Source: a bacterium (lineage in GTDB: Bacteria; Actinomycetota; Acidimicrobiia; Spongiisociales; Spongiisociaceae). From it: DNA of 64,000 nt. The notes under the pieces are model-generated. The model was not told the origin of the DNA, made no database searches, and saw only the letters and a program-made list of their open reading frames with translations. Both the position numbers and the translations under genes were made by a program. Below are positions 43,863-53,216 of the stretch, piece by piece. Position 1 is the stretch's first letter, and every line of letters starts with the position of its first letter. Where the stretch lies: the NCBI GenBank assembly GCA_028821575.1, contig JAPPFW010000029.1, positions 1 to 64,000 on the forward strand, read 5' to 3'.

Positions 43863-44675
43863 TCACGCGAGCACTTCCTTCATGGTTTCTGAGGTTCCTG
43901 CCAACGAAGCGGTAGCGCGGGCTAACTCCCGGAAAGTCTCAGACAAGTCTGGTACATGGACATCCACCGCCTGCAGTTGGCTCCGTACCGTTCCAGTGTC
44001 TTCCCTGGCAATAGGGCCGGTGAGCGCAGGACCGGGCCCCATGCTGAACGCATTGGCAACGATCTGCTCCACGAGAGGGCGAGCCACCCGGTAGTCCACA
44101 CCCGCCTCCACATACAGTCTCTCGGCGACCGCGAGCGCCGCCACGACGTAGTTGGCAGACGAAGCAGCCGCCGCGTGATAGAGGGGCTTGGCCTCGTCGC
44201 TGATCCGGAAGGACCGGCAGTTCAGCGAGCCGGCAAACTCCTCCAGGAACTCGTCCAGCTCCTCCCCCGCGGTGATCGCGACGTGGGCACCCGTGAACGA
44301 CTCGGACCCAGTACGCCAGTCCGGAAAGGTCTGGAGGGGATGGAACCCCCCGGTTGCCAGGCCGGCATCGCGCAGCGGGCCGAGCGCCTCGACCGGTGCC
44401 AACCCCGACAGGTGAACAGCCCGCGGCACGGGGATGGTCTGCACTGCGAGGGACCCGGCGACATGACGGATCGCGTCGTCACGGACCGCCACGACAAGCA
44501 GGTCGGCCTCCGGCATGGGATCGTCGATCAGCCGGGCGACCACACCGAGGCGGCCTGCCACCGCCTGGTCGTCGTAGCGGCGAACCACGATCCCTACTAC
44601 CTCGTGACCCGCTTCGTGGGCGGCGACCGCCAACGACCCACCGGCCCTGCCAGGCCCCACAACGATGATTCGCAC
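43863..44675 (-). CDS. Rossmann-fold oxidoreductase with DUF2520 domain
   Basis: A 270-residue protein. The N-terminal NAD(P)-binding fold begins with VVGPGRAGGSLA (residues 5-16), and the C-terminal helical part (about 130-270) matches DUF2520 (GLATGGFHPLQTF, KPLYHAAAASSANYVVAL, ALTGPIAREDTGTV). The family resembles 6-phosphogluconate and ketopantoate reductases. It sits directly upstream of panC, so reduction of ketopantoate to pantoate is a reasonable guess, since no panE is visible; this is inference from context. Followed after 49 bases by panC. Confidence 0.85.
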   Translation of the reverse strand: MRIIVVGPGRAGGSLAVAAHEAGHEVVGIVVRRYDDQAVAGRLGVVARLIDDPMPEADLLVVAVRDDAIRHVAGSLAVQTIPVPRAVHLSGLAPVEALGPLRDAGLATGGFHPLQTFPDWRTGSESFTGAHVAITAGEELDEFLEEFAGSLNCRSFRISDEAKPLYHAAAASSANYVVAALAVAERLYVEAGVDYRVARPLVEQIVANAFSMGPGPALTGPIAREDTGTVRSQLQAVDVHVPDLSETFRELARATASLAGTSETMKEVLA

Positions 44676-44764
44676 CTGTACTCCCGGTTCCGGTCCGTTC
44701 CCTCGGTACCGTTCCAGGAACCAAGGTTAACCCGGTGAATCTTCGAGCGGTTCAGTCGTTCGTG

Positions 44765-46123
44765 TCAGGAGCTTGTCGGGCTGTGGGTCGTGGTCGTGGT
44801 CGTGGTAGTGGGCGCGGTTGAGGAAATGTTGGTGAAGGACAGGGTGGCGGTCCATTCCCCTCGGCCGCTGGTGAAATTCTCGGCTCGGACCCTCAACTCC
44901 AGGTCCTCCCCCAGGTAGCCGGACACGAACGGCGCTATGTTCGCCGATCGAGCCTGATAGCCCGTAAACATCAGAACCCTCCGGGAAGTGAAACGTAACT
45001 CGATCCGGTACCAGTGAGCCTCCCCGCCACGATCGGGCGGATCCCAGGACACCACCCACGACTCCGACACTGCCACATTCCGAGGCACCCCTGGCACGAC
45101 TACAGGCGGGACTACCGCGGCTTCGTCACCCTCGTACACCGCTCCGACCGCTTTGTAGAAGTTTCTGAGGTGGTTGGCGTCGGTGATTATGAGGGGGACA
45201 GGTTTGAGATTGCCGAGTCCTCCCTTGACGCGTACGGTTCCGGTAGGTGCTGGTTGCGTGACCGTTGTGTCGCTGGATAGTTTTGTTATGTGTTTCGTTC
45301 GGGCGATGGCTGCTGCTTTGACCTTGGTTTCTAGTTCGGTTAAGGGCAGGTCGAGCGCGCTGCGTATTTCAGGGGTTTGCGCGAGGTCTAGTTCTGTTGC
45401 GACTGCTCTTATTCCGTCGCTGGTCCGCTGTATGAACCAAATGTTGAACAGCCAGCCGGGCTCCCACGCTTCGACACTTATGGAGTCCGTAGCCTGTAGG
45501 AATAGGACCAGCTCTTTACCTTCGTATGCGGTTGCTGTCCGCGCTCTCGGATCCGAGAGGTTTAGTATCCAGCTGTCTTTGACATCCGGCCAGTCATCCA
45601 CGTCGATGGGCCATATCACTTCACGATGTATCGCGACGGTCAGCCGGGGCGGACCTTGACCTACGAGGTACTCACTTACTGCCAAGTCCACAAAGCAGTA
45701 GTAGTCGGCATGCTCGCTGGCATCAATCGCGGTCTCACTGTAGTTAGGCATCGTCATCGGATATATTTCGCATCGGGTGGTATCGGCCCGCACCTTACCC
45801 CTAACGACAATATGAGGTACCGAAACGCCGGGTATGTCAGTACCGAGTAGCATGTTCGTGAAGTTCGGTACTTCACGAAGATAGGTCTGATGAGCAGTAA
45901 CCGAGAGAGTATCTACCTGAGATGGAGGCCCGGAAGGGCAGGGATCCTGCTCCTCCAGGCCATGAGAGCTACAAGGCAGGATGGTCTCCGCCAGATACGA
46001 TACCGGCGGCGGAATATCAGGAGCTGGTTTCGACTGATCCGACGGTCCCGTATCACACGACACCAAGAGGACTACAAGTAACAACAGGGATGTTGCTTCT
46101 GCAACGTAATATTGCTTCCTCAT
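44765..46123 (-). CDS. Large secreted lipoprotein with C-terminal FN3-like domain
   Basis: A 452-residue exported protein. The start at 46123 gives a standard signal with LVVLLVSC lipobox; the frame is open upstream to 46282 without a signal-like start. The central part is beta-rich with paired Cys; the C-terminal section (VPRNVAVSESWVVSWDPPDRGG onward) looks like a fibronectin type III domain and the last residues are a run of Thr. I recognise no family for the main body. Base composition is visibly lower in G+C than the neighbours. It follows the metzincin gene by 28 bases, so both likely share an mRNA. Confidence 0.65.
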   Translation of the reverse strand: MRKQYYVAEATSLLLLVVLLVSCDTGPSDQSKPAPDIPPPVSYLAETILPCSSHGLEEQDPCPSGPPSQVDTLSVTAHQTYLREVPNFTNMLLGTDIPGVSVPHIVVRGKVRADTTRCEIYPMTMPNYSETAIDASEHADYYCFVDLAVSEYLVGQGPPRLTVAIHREVIWPIDVDDWPDVKDSWILNLSDPRARTATAYEGKELVLFLQATDSISVEAWEPGWLFNIWFIQRTSDGIRAVATELDLAQTPEIRSALDLPLTELETKVKAAAIARTKHITKLSSDTTVTQPAPTGTVRVKGGLGNLKPVPLIITDANHLRNFYKAVGAVYEGDEAAVVPPVVVPGVPRNVAVSESWVVSWDPPDRGGEAHWYRIELRFTSRRVLMFTGYQARSANIAPFVSGYLGEDLELRVRAENFTSGRGEWTATLSFTNISSTAPTTTTTTTTHSPTSS

Positions 46124-46151
46124 AGCCCTCTGCTCTCTGAGACTAGCTGGG

Positions 46152-47782
46152 TTATCTTGATTGATATATGGCTTGGATAGCAACAACATCGTACGCTGTC
46201 GGGGCACACAGACTGTCGGCGGGCATACGCATGACAGACTTATTAGGATGTTTCTCAGCAGGATGAAATAGTCCGAATGCATGCCCGGTTTCGTGCATGG
46301 CGATCCTGAACAGTCGTGAACACGATCCCGGTAACGTAGCGGTCAGAGCATTCAAAGGAGCGGTACTAACCCCTTGGCCGATATAGATTATCGTAGTCAG
46401 AACGGCTCCGCTAGCGGTACCCAGCGGATCTGGATGACTAGGAGCACACGCGATAGTTGCTCCTCTGGAAGAACAGTACTTTCTTAATTCAGCCGCGTCG
46501 GCTAGGTATACGTAGTTAAACCTACCTCGACCGCAGCTCCCTACACTATGGCTAGAGGTCACATGCTCAGTCGCGGATTGCCAAGTCTCTATACCCGCGC
46601 GTATCTGCCGCTTCTGAAGCCGCGCTCTACTTTCATCACCCGATAGGGTGGCTTCACAAATCATATAAGGATAACGACCAACCGAGCCACCAGCTACAGC
46701 TGCACGATACCCAAGAATAGGAACAATGCCCACCACCTCCAGATTGTCATAGGAATGAGGCGCGTTTCGACGCTTAGGATACGGAACACGAGTGGGATAG
46801 GTGTATACGGTGTCTGACCAGTCCGACTCGCCGTAGCGGTTCACAGCCCGTACCTGAACGAAGTACAACCTGTCCAGGGTGAGGCCGCTCAAGGTCGTAG
46901 TGAGACCGGTGGTGGTAACAGGGCCAGTCCAGGTCGAAGCCGTGGCCAGCTTGTGCCTCACCTCATAGCTGGCAGCCCCGACCACCTCGTCCCATTCCAG
47001 CACGCTCTGGCCACCACCACCCGCGACACCGCGGCTGTCGCCATCAGCTGCCAGCCCCTCGGGCGTGTCCGGCGCGGCCGGCACCGCGAACGAGCACGGG
47101 AGAGTATCCGACGTATTCCTGGGCAGAGAAACACTCAGGATGGCTGCCCAGTCCCCACCGTCCGTGGGTGTGCCCGCCACGGTGTACGACCCACCAGCCT
47201 TGGGGGTAGCCGACATGCCCGGCGGGACAGTATCCGTCCCCGGGTGGAACGGATGCAGCGTGTAGGACAGACCCGCGCTGTGGGTAGACAATTCAACCGA
47301 AGCGGCTTCCCCCTTCGGGAACGAGAACTTACAGATCCCCGACCACCTACCAGCAACCGTGGTCGTGGTGGTCGTATCCGGCGGACGACAGCGACCGTCA
47401 GGGTCACGACCATCCGGACAAGATCTAGGCCTACATGCCCTGTACCTAGAGAACCACTCACCGACCGTACACTGATCGATACAAAGCCCGGTATCCAGAT
47501 CACGCCACTCCAACAAGTCCTCCCTAGCCGGATTGTCCTGACAAAAAAAATGGGCACACACTTGCCAGGCCAACTACTGACAATCGCATACACCTCCGGA
47601 CAGCCCCGAGTCTGGTCAACCGGCCCACAGGCGCCATCGTGAAACCAATACGTCCGCCGAGGACACGCCCGGCACGTACCATCCGCCCGGTGACCATACG
47701 GACAATGATCCCTGGTAGACGGCTCCTCAGACTCCTCCGAGTCTCCCCCCGCCCCCTCGGCAACGGTAGATGCGCCCCACAG
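46152..47782 (-). pseudogene. Secreted FN3-containing metzincin protease gene, frameshifted and lacking a start
   Basis: The main frame (from 47573) encodes a Cys-rich segment, a Thr linker, an FN3 domain (about residues 165-260, TPEGLAADG to SDWSDTVYT) and a C-terminal metzincin domain with HETGHAFGLFH and the Met-turn SVMRM. Upstream of an 8-T tract at 47543-47550 the Cys-rich sequence continues in another frame (CPYGHRADGTCRACPRRTYW, GCPEVYAIVSSW); one extra T would join them. The continued frame runs back to a stop at 47783 without ATG, GTG or TTG, so the signal peptide is missing. Truncated pseudogene, assembly error at the T tract, or a frameshift-controlled gene are all possible. Confidence 0.6.
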
Positions 47783-47806
47783 TTACGGGGGCCGCACCGG
47801 GCGCTG

Positions 47807-48325
47807 CTACCGAGCGGCCCGATCCTCGACCCGCTCCACCCGCCACTCGCGGTCGTCGATCCTCGTGACAGCTTGGCCGGATAGAGCTGCGAGCAGGCGG
47901 GCCACGTGTGTGCCGTCCGGATCGTGCGCCTCCGGCCAGGCGGCTACCAGCGGCTCCAGAACGAAGCGGCGTTCCCGGTAGCGGGGATGTGGTACTGAGA
48001 CCTCCGCCGTGCGGACCACCGAGTCGCCATGCAGGATTAGGTCCAAGTCGATGGTCCTCGGGCCCCAGCGTTGCCCCCGCACCCGACCAAGTGACTTCTC
48101 GATCGCGAGCAGGGCGGTCAACAGGCTCTCTGCATCCAGATCGGTGTCGAGCACAGCGACGGCGTTGTAGAACGGCTCCTGGTCCACGGGACCCACCGGA
48201 TCCGTCTCGTAGAGCGGAGACACAGCGCACAACCGGCCGAGCTCTGCCAGACGGGCCACCGCCTCGCGGAGGATGGCGCGCCGGTCTCCCATGTTGGAGC
48301 CCAGCGATATGGCGGCCCGCGCCAT
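47807..48325 (-). CDS. folK: 2-amino-4-hydroxy-6-hydroxymethyldihydropteridine pyrophosphokinase
   Basis: A 172-residue HPPK. It has AAISLGSNMGDR at the start, YETDPVGPVDQEPFYNAV, RVRGQRWGPRTIDLDLIL and VSVPHPRYRERRFVLEPL, all family landmarks including the metal-binding DLDL. It pyrophosphorylates hydroxymethyl-dihydropterin for FolP. It starts seven bases after the ClpN-FolB stop, last gene of the folate operon. The tail after about 160 is short and variable. Confidence 0.95.
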   Translation of the reverse strand: MARAAISLGSNMGDRRAILREAVARLAELGRLCAVSPLYETDPVGPVDQEPFYNAVAVLDTDLDAESLLTALLAIEKSLGRVRGQRWGPRTIDLDLILHGDSVVRTAEVSVPHPRYRERRFVLEPLVAAWPEAHDPDGTHVARLLAALSGQAVTRIDDREWRVERVEDRAAR

Positions 48326-48332
48326 ACCGGCG

Positions 48333-49181
48333 TCAGGCGCCGGGAGAGTGCCGGACGATGGTCACCGCCACATCCTCGAACGGAACCCGGATCGGCGCCT
48401 CCGGCTTGTGCACGGTCACCTCCACCCGTGTGACCAGCCCGTTCTCGAGAACGAGATCGGCCACCCGCTCGGCAACCTTCTCGATGAGGTTCCACTGCTC
48501 GCCCGACACCCGGCGGTGAATCGCCTCCGCGAGAATCCCGTAGTCGAGGGTCTCGGACAGGTCGTCGGTGCAGCCCGCCGCCGAGAGGTCCAACCGGGCC
48601 ACCACATCCACGAAGAAGGTCTGGCCGGAAGCCCGCTCCTCGTCGGTCACCCCATGACGGGCCGGTATGCGGAGACCCTTCAACGTGATCGAGTCGTCGG
48701 GACCGCGGGCGCGAACCGGACCCCGCTCGGGTGGGTCCTCGCTCGCACCGCCGGCCAGCAACCGGACTACCGCACGGCGAATCTCTGGGAGGTCGGCGCC
48801 GAGTTCCTCGAGAACCTGGGCGGCGACGCCGTCCCCCTCCCGGATCAAACCGAGCAGGACGTGCTCGGTGTCGATGTAGTCGTGACCTAGCTGGAGCGCC
48901 TCGCGCAGGCTCAACTCCAGCACGGTCTTGGCGCGACGCGTGAAGGATATGTACCCGGACCGGGACCGGTGACCTCTGCCGATCGTCTCCACCACCTGGC
49001 TACGCACCGAATCGAGACGCATACCCAGGCTCCTGAGTGCCTGCCCCCCAATGCCCTCGGTCTCGCGGATGAGGCCGAGCAGTATGTGCTCGGTGCCGAT
49101 GTAATCGTGGTTCAGCAGCCCAGCCTCTTCCTGTGCCAGGACCACCACCCGGCGGGCCCGGTCGGTGAAACGTTCAAACAT
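48333..49181 (-). CDS. folB: Chimera: ClpC N-terminal domain fused to dihydroneopterin aldolase (FolB)
   Basis: A 282-residue single frame. Residues 1-145 are two ClpN repeats, about 80% identical by eye to the N-terminus of ClpC in this window (shared [29 protein letters not shown] and [17 protein letters not shown]). A short linker with Pro and Arg leads to a full FolB domain at 163-280 (HGVTDEE near 176, TLDYGILAE, and the active-site Lys259 in VHKPEAPI). FolB turns dihydroneopterin into 6-hydroxymethyl-dihydropterin. A normal FolB is about 120 residues, so the N-terminal half is additional. It sits at the exact place of folB in the folate operon. An internal TTG near residue 167 might also start FolB alone, but too late to be convincing. 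Confidence 0.95.
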   Translation of the reverse strand: MFERFTDRARRVVVLAQEEAGLLNHDYIGTEHILLGLIRETEGIGGQALRSLGMRLDSVRSQVVETIGRGHRSRSGYISFTRRAKTVLELSLREALQLGHDYIDTEHVLLGLIREGDGVAAQVLEELGADLPEIRRAVVRLLAGGASEDPPERGPVRARGPDDSITLKGLRIPARHGVTDEERASGQTFFVDVVARLDLSAAGCTDDLSETLDYGILAEAIHRRVSGEQWNLIEKVAERVADLVLENGLVTRVEVTVHKPEAPIRVPFEDVAVTIVRHSPGA

Positions 49182-49243
49182 CGCCGGGCGCCAGGTGAGG
49201 GCTCTCCGTCCCCGACGCGTCGGCAGTGCCGAACGCCATCCGG

Positions 49244-49720
49244 TCAGCCGACAGAAGGTATCAGTGCCCGGGCACCGGGCCCGAGGGGCCTGCCGATTAC
49301 CGACTGTATGGCCATGGTGGCGAGACGCTCATCGTCGACCAGACCCGAATACACCACGTATCCTGCCAGGATGCCGGCCACCGTGTCGTCCACGAAGTCC
49401 CGATGCACCAGCACGCGGGCCCCCGGCTTGGACATCGCCTCGTGGATTGTGGAGAAAGCATGCTCGATAGCGGCCGGCTCGGATTCGAGATCCACCGGGG
49501 CCAGGCACACGTCGAGGCCGGCTGCCTCGTAGCTGTTGACGTTCTGGGTTCCCGGGAGCAGGGAGACTACGGTGGTGAACCCCTCATCGACCAACCAGGC
49601 GATCTCCTCCTGGCGGCGAACCCGCCGATGCTGGAAGCCCTGCCCTCCGATCCGCGCCGAGGTGGCCAGCCGATTGCCGATCACCCAGGCGAAATCACGC
49701 GGTTGCAGTCCGGTCGTCAT
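49244..49720 (-). CDS. Dual-specificity phosphatase-like protein lacking the active-site Cys
   Basis: A 158-residue protein with a PTP/DSP-like layout: an N-terminal strand and helix region with RLATSARIGGQGFQ, EEIAWLVDEGFTTVVSLLP near 39-57, a substrate-loop-like VCLAPVDLES, and the P-loop region GARVLVHRDFVDDT (100-113) before a long helix. In active phosphatases VHC is followed by GxxR; here Cys is Arg107 and the Arg is gone, so catalysis by the usual mechanism is impossible. Start codon at 49720 overlaps folP by 26 bases. Gene position between folP and folB suggests a link to folate metabolism, for example removing or sensing a phosphate on dihydroneopterin, but the mutated loop argues for binding only. 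Confidence 0.7.
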   Translation of the reverse strand: MTTGLQPRDFAWVIGNRLATSARIGGQGFQHRRVRRQEEIAWLVDEGFTTVVSLLPGTQNVNSYEAAGLDVCLAPVDLESEPAAIEHAFSTIHEAMSKPGARVLVHRDFVDDTVAGILAGYVVYSGLVDDERLATMAIQSVIGRPLGPGARALIPSVG

Positions 49721-50624
49721 CACCCTCGCCCATCTCCCGCACCATAGCGTCAGCCAGCGCCAAGGCGTCGCGCGCCAAAGCGACATCGTGGACCCTGACG
49801 ATCGAAGCCCCTCCGAGCGCGCAGATGGCGGCCGAGACGGCCGTGACCGCATCCCGGTCCTGGATGGGCTTCCCCGTGAGGGCGCCCAGGAACGCCTTGC
49901 GGGAGGTACCCACGAGCAACGGTACACCCTCCGCGGCCAGGGCCGGCAATCCGTTGAGCAGGGCCAGGTTGTGAACCGTGGTCTTACCGAACCCGATTCC
50001 GGGGTCGATGGCTATCGCACCACGCGGGACTCCCGCCCCCACTACGGATCCGATCCTGGCCCGGAGATATGCACCTACCTCGCCTACGACATCGGTGTAC
50101 GTCGGGTCGACCTGCATGGTGCGGGGGTTGCCCCGCCTGTGCATCAGCACTACTCCCACCCCGGCCTCGGCGCACAACCCGGCCATCCCCTCCGCCTCCA
50201 GAGCCGCCACGTCGTTGACCACCACCGCTCCGGCCGCTATCGCCTCGGCGGCAACCCTGGGCTTCGAGGTGTCGATCGACACCAGGACTCCAGCGGCGGA
50301 GAGGCGTCCCACCACCCCGACCACCCGGCACAACTCCTCGGTCTCATCGACATCGGCCGCTCCGGGGCGGGTCGACTCACCCCCCACGTCGATCAGGTGT
50401 GCCCCCTGATCGCTCAATCGCAGACCTAGATCCACGGCCTTGTCCTCGTCCATGAAGCGGCCCCCGTCCGAGAACGAGTCGGGAGTGGCGTTCACGACGC
50501 CCATGATGAGGGTGCCACGGTTGGGATCGAGCACCTCGCCGCGTACGTGCCAGAAGGGCCTATCGGTGCACACGCGTGCTTCGGGCCGCCGTGGACAACC
50601 CGGCTTGGCGCCTGACGTTTTCAC
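49695..50624 (-). CDS. folP: Dihydropteroate synthase
   Basis: A 309-residue TIM-barrel enzyme that joins p-aminobenzoate to the pterin. LIMGVVNATPDSFSDGG (near 39), HLIDVGGESTRPGA (near 76), the VSIDTSKPRVAAEAI and IAIDPGIGFGKT segments, and the closing IVRVHDVA are all intact. A GTG start at 50624 gives about 25 residues before the core. It is the target of sulfonamides. Located between folE and the phosphatase-like gene. Confidence 0.95.
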   Translation of the reverse strand: MKTSGAKPGCPRRPEARVCTDRPFWHVRGEVLDPNRGTLIMGVVNATPDSFSDGGRFMDEDKAVDLGLRLSDQGAHLIDVGGESTRPGAADVDETEELCRVVGVVGRLSAAGVLVSIDTSKPRVAAEAIAAGAVVVNDVAALEAEGMAGLCAEAGVGVVLMHRRGNPRTMQVDPTYTDVVGEVGAYLRARIGSVVGAGVPRGAIAIDPGIGFGKTTVHNLALLNGLPALAAEGVPLLVGTSRKAFLGALTGKPIQDRDAVTAVSAAICALGGASIVRVHDVALARDALALADAMVREMGEGDDDRTATA

Positions 50625-50697
50625 GCTCGACTGCCGCCCCCATCCTCGGAGCGAGCCCCTACGGACCGGTCCGGCTCCCGCGTGACCTCACCCGATG

Positions 50698-51279
50698 TCA
50701 CGGGCCGGCCCGGTTTATGAGGGACAGGGCCTCGGCCCGCGTGGCCGGGTTGCTCCGGAACTGGCCTCGGACCGCCGATGTCTGGGTGACCGCTCCAGGC
50801 TTGCCGACACCCCTCATCTCCATGCATAGGTGGCGGGCCTCGACGACAACCAGCACCCCGCGAGGCTTCAGCACCTCCATCAACGACTCAGCCACCTGGG
50901 TGGTCAACCGCTCCTGCATCTGGGGACGGCGGGCGAACCCCTCGACGAGACGAGCGAGCTTCGAGAGACCGGTCACCCTGCCGTCCGGCACGTAGGCGAC
51001 ATGAGCGGTTCCATGGAAGGGAAGGAGGTGATGCTCGCACATCGAGTAGAAGGAGATGTCGCGTACCAGCACCATCTCCTGGTGCTCGTCGGCCACGAAC
51101 ACGCGGTAGAGGTCCTCCCGTGGATCGCGGTGCATCCCCTCGAAGACCTCCGCGTACATGCGAGCCACACGGGTGGGAGTGTCGACCAGTCCTTCCCGGC
51201 CGGGGTCCTCGCCGATAGCCTTGAGGATCTGGTGCACGGCGTCTGCGATCGCCTGCTGATCGATCACCCACCCTGGCAT
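50698..51279 (-). CDS. folE: GTP cyclohydrolase I
   Basis: A 193-residue enzyme converting GTP to dihydroneopterin triphosphate, the first folate step. Zinc ligands appear in [12 protein letters not shown] and [10 protein letters not shown], the [22 protein letters not shown] segment is the family signature, and the ending [16 protein letters not shown] is typical. The ATG at 51279, five bases past the ftsH stop, is chosen over the longer open frame. This makes ftsH-folE-folP a single operon, the standard actinobacterial arrangement. Confidence 0.95.
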   Translation of the reverse strand: MPGWVIDQQAIADAVHQILKAIGEDPGREGLVDTPTRVARMYAEVFEGMHRDPREDLYRVFVADEHQEMVLVRDISFYSMCEHHLLPFHGTAHVAYVPDGRVTGLSKLARLVEGFARRPQMQERLTTQVAESLMEVLKPRGVLVVVEARHLCMEMRGVGKPGAVTQTSAVRGQFRSNPATRAEALSLINRAGP

Positions 51280-51284
51280 GGTCG

Positions 51285-53216
51285 CTACCCGCTGATCGGG
51301 GAATCCCCCGCGGTGGCCGCCGCCACACCTTCCGAGAGAGCGGGCCCGGCCAGGGTCGGTGCCTGGATGCGGGGACCGGCGCCCTCGACCGTTTCCCACT
51401 TGGGCACATCGTGAAGCACGTCGCCGATCTCTTCGGCCTGGAGGGTTTCCGAGTCGATCAACTGATCGGCGAGCCGGTGCAAGGAGTCCATGTGAGTGGT
51501 GAGTATCCGCTTCGCCTCATCGTGAGCCTGACCCAACAGCGCCCGCACCTCGTCGTCGATAGCGGCGGCGACCTCGTCGGAGTAATCCTGCTGGCTGGAG
51601 TAGTCACGACCGAGAAACACCTCCCCGTGGTCCTTTCCGTACTTCATGGGACCCAGGTTGTCGCTCATCCCGTATTCCATCACCATCCGGCGAGCCAGCT
51701 CCGTGGCCTTCTCGATGTCGTTGGACGCGCCCGTGGTCGGGTCGGCGAAGATGAGCTCCTCGGCGGCCCGGCCTCCCATGAGCATCGCCAGTTGGTCGGT
51801 CAGCTCCGAACGGCGCATGTAGTTGCGATCCTCCGTAGGAAGAGCGAGTGTATATCCACCCGCCCGGCCTCTCGGGATGATCGTGACCTTGTGGATGGGG
51901 TCCGCATTGGGCAGGGCGAAGCCCACCAGCGCGTGCCCGCCCTCGTGGTAGGCGGTCACCTTCTTCTCCCGATCGGTCATGACCCTGCTCTTGCGCTCCG
52001 GACCGGCGATCACCCTGTCGATCGCCTCCTCCAGTTCCTCCGGGCCTACCCTTGCCTTGTCGCGGCGGGCTGCCAGCAGGGCGGCCTCGTTGATGAGGTT
52101 GGCCAGGTCGGCCCCGGTGAACCCGGGCGTCTGGCGGGCGATGACCTCCATGTCCACTTCGTCCGAGATCGGCTTACCCTTGGCGTGGACACCCAGGATC
52201 GCCTTTCGCCCCCTGAGGTCGGGGCGGTCAACCACGATCTGGCGGTCGAAACGTCCCGGCCGGAGCAGCGCCGGGTCGAGGATATCGGGCCTGTTGGTGC
52301 CCGCGACGACGATCACCCCGCTCGAAACATCGAAACCGTCCAACTCGACCAGGAGTTGGTTGAGCGTCTGCTCCCGCTCGTCGTGGCCACCTCCGAGACC
52401 GGCCCCCCGGTGCCGTCCCACCGCGTCGATCTCGTCGATGAACACGATCGCCGGAGCGGCCGACTTGGCTTGTTCGAACAGGTCACGCACCCGGCTGGCG
52501 CCGACTCCCACGAACATCTCGACGAAGTCGGACCCCGAGATCGAGAAGAAGGGCACTTCGGCCTCGCCGGCCACCGCCCGCGCCAAGAGGGTCTTGCCCG
52601 TTCCGGGAGAACCGTAGAGGAGGACCCCTTTGGGAATCTTGGCGCCCATCGCCCTGAACTTCTGGGGTGCTTGGAGGAATTCCTTGATCTCGCCCAACTC
52701 CTCGATGGCCTCCTCGAGGCCGGCCACATCCTCGAAGGTCACCTTGGGCTGGTCCTTGGTGACCTGCTTGGCCTTGGCCTTGCCGAACTGCATGATCCGG
52801 CTCCCGCCACTCTGCATCTGCATGATGACAAAGATCATGAAACCGAAGATCAGAAGCCACGGAAGGATGCCCAAAACGAGATCCCAGAACCCTGGAGGCT
52901 CGGGGTCGATGACGACCTTTACGTCGTTGGCGAGCAGGATCTCGGTGAGCGTTCCCTCGTACTCCCCCGGGTACAGAACGCGGAACTCGGCGGGAACATC
53001 CGCCACGAGCGTCCCCGGAACCAGAGCGCCTTCGATGGCATTGGAGCGCTCGAGGATGATCACTTCGGCCACCGCTCCGGTCGTGACCACCTCCTCGAAT
53101 ACGGTCAGGTCGATCTCCTCAGGCTTACTGGCCTGGTTGAGGAATCGCTGTCCCATCAGGACCAACGCCATCACCACGAGACCGTATACGAAAATGGTGC
53201 GGGTGGTCTTACTCAA
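51285..53216 (-). CDS. ftsH: ATP-dependent zinc metalloprotease FtsH
   Basis: A 643-residue membrane protease. Two transmembrane helices (about 8-27 and 100-125) frame a small extracytoplasmic domain; then the AAA domain with Walker A GSPGTGKT, the SRH region [11 protein letters not shown], and the M41 domain with zinc motif HEGGH. It degrades membrane and misfolded proteins. The TTG start at 53216 is chosen because the frame upstream is not protein-like and GAAAGAGAG precedes it. The C-terminal end has a run [15 protein letters not shown]. First gene of the folate operon. Confidence 0.96.
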   Translation of the reverse strand: MSKTTRTIFVYGLVVMALVLMGQRFLNQASKPEEIDLTVFEEVVTTGAVAEVIILERSNAIEGALVPGTLVADVPAEFRVLYPGEYEGTLTEILLANDVKVVIDPEPPGFWDLVLGILPWLLIFGFMIFVIMQMQSGGSRIMQFGKAKAKQVTKDQPKVTFEDVAGLEEAIEELGEIKEFLQAPQKFRAMGAKIPKGVLLYGSPGTGKTLLARAVAGEAEVPFFSISGSDFVEMFVGVGASRVRDLFEQAKSAAPAIVFIDEIDAVGRHRGAGLGGGHDEREQTLNQLLVELDGFDVSSGVIVVAGTNRPDILDPALLRPGRFDRQIVVDRPDLRGRKAILGVHAKGKPISDEVDMEVIARQTPGFTGADLANLINEAALLAARRDKARVGPEELEEAIDRVIAGPERKSRVMTDREKKVTAYHEGGHALVGFALPNADPIHKVTIIPRGRAGGYTLALPTEDRNYMRRSELTDQLAMLMGGRAAEELIFADPTTGASNDIEKATELARRMVMEYGMSDNLGPMKYGKDHGEVFLGRDYSSQQDYSDEVAAAIDDEVRALLGQAHDEAKRILTTHMDSLHRLADQLIDSETLQAEEIGDVLHDVPKWETVEGAGPRIQAPTLAGPALSEGVAAATAGDSPISG

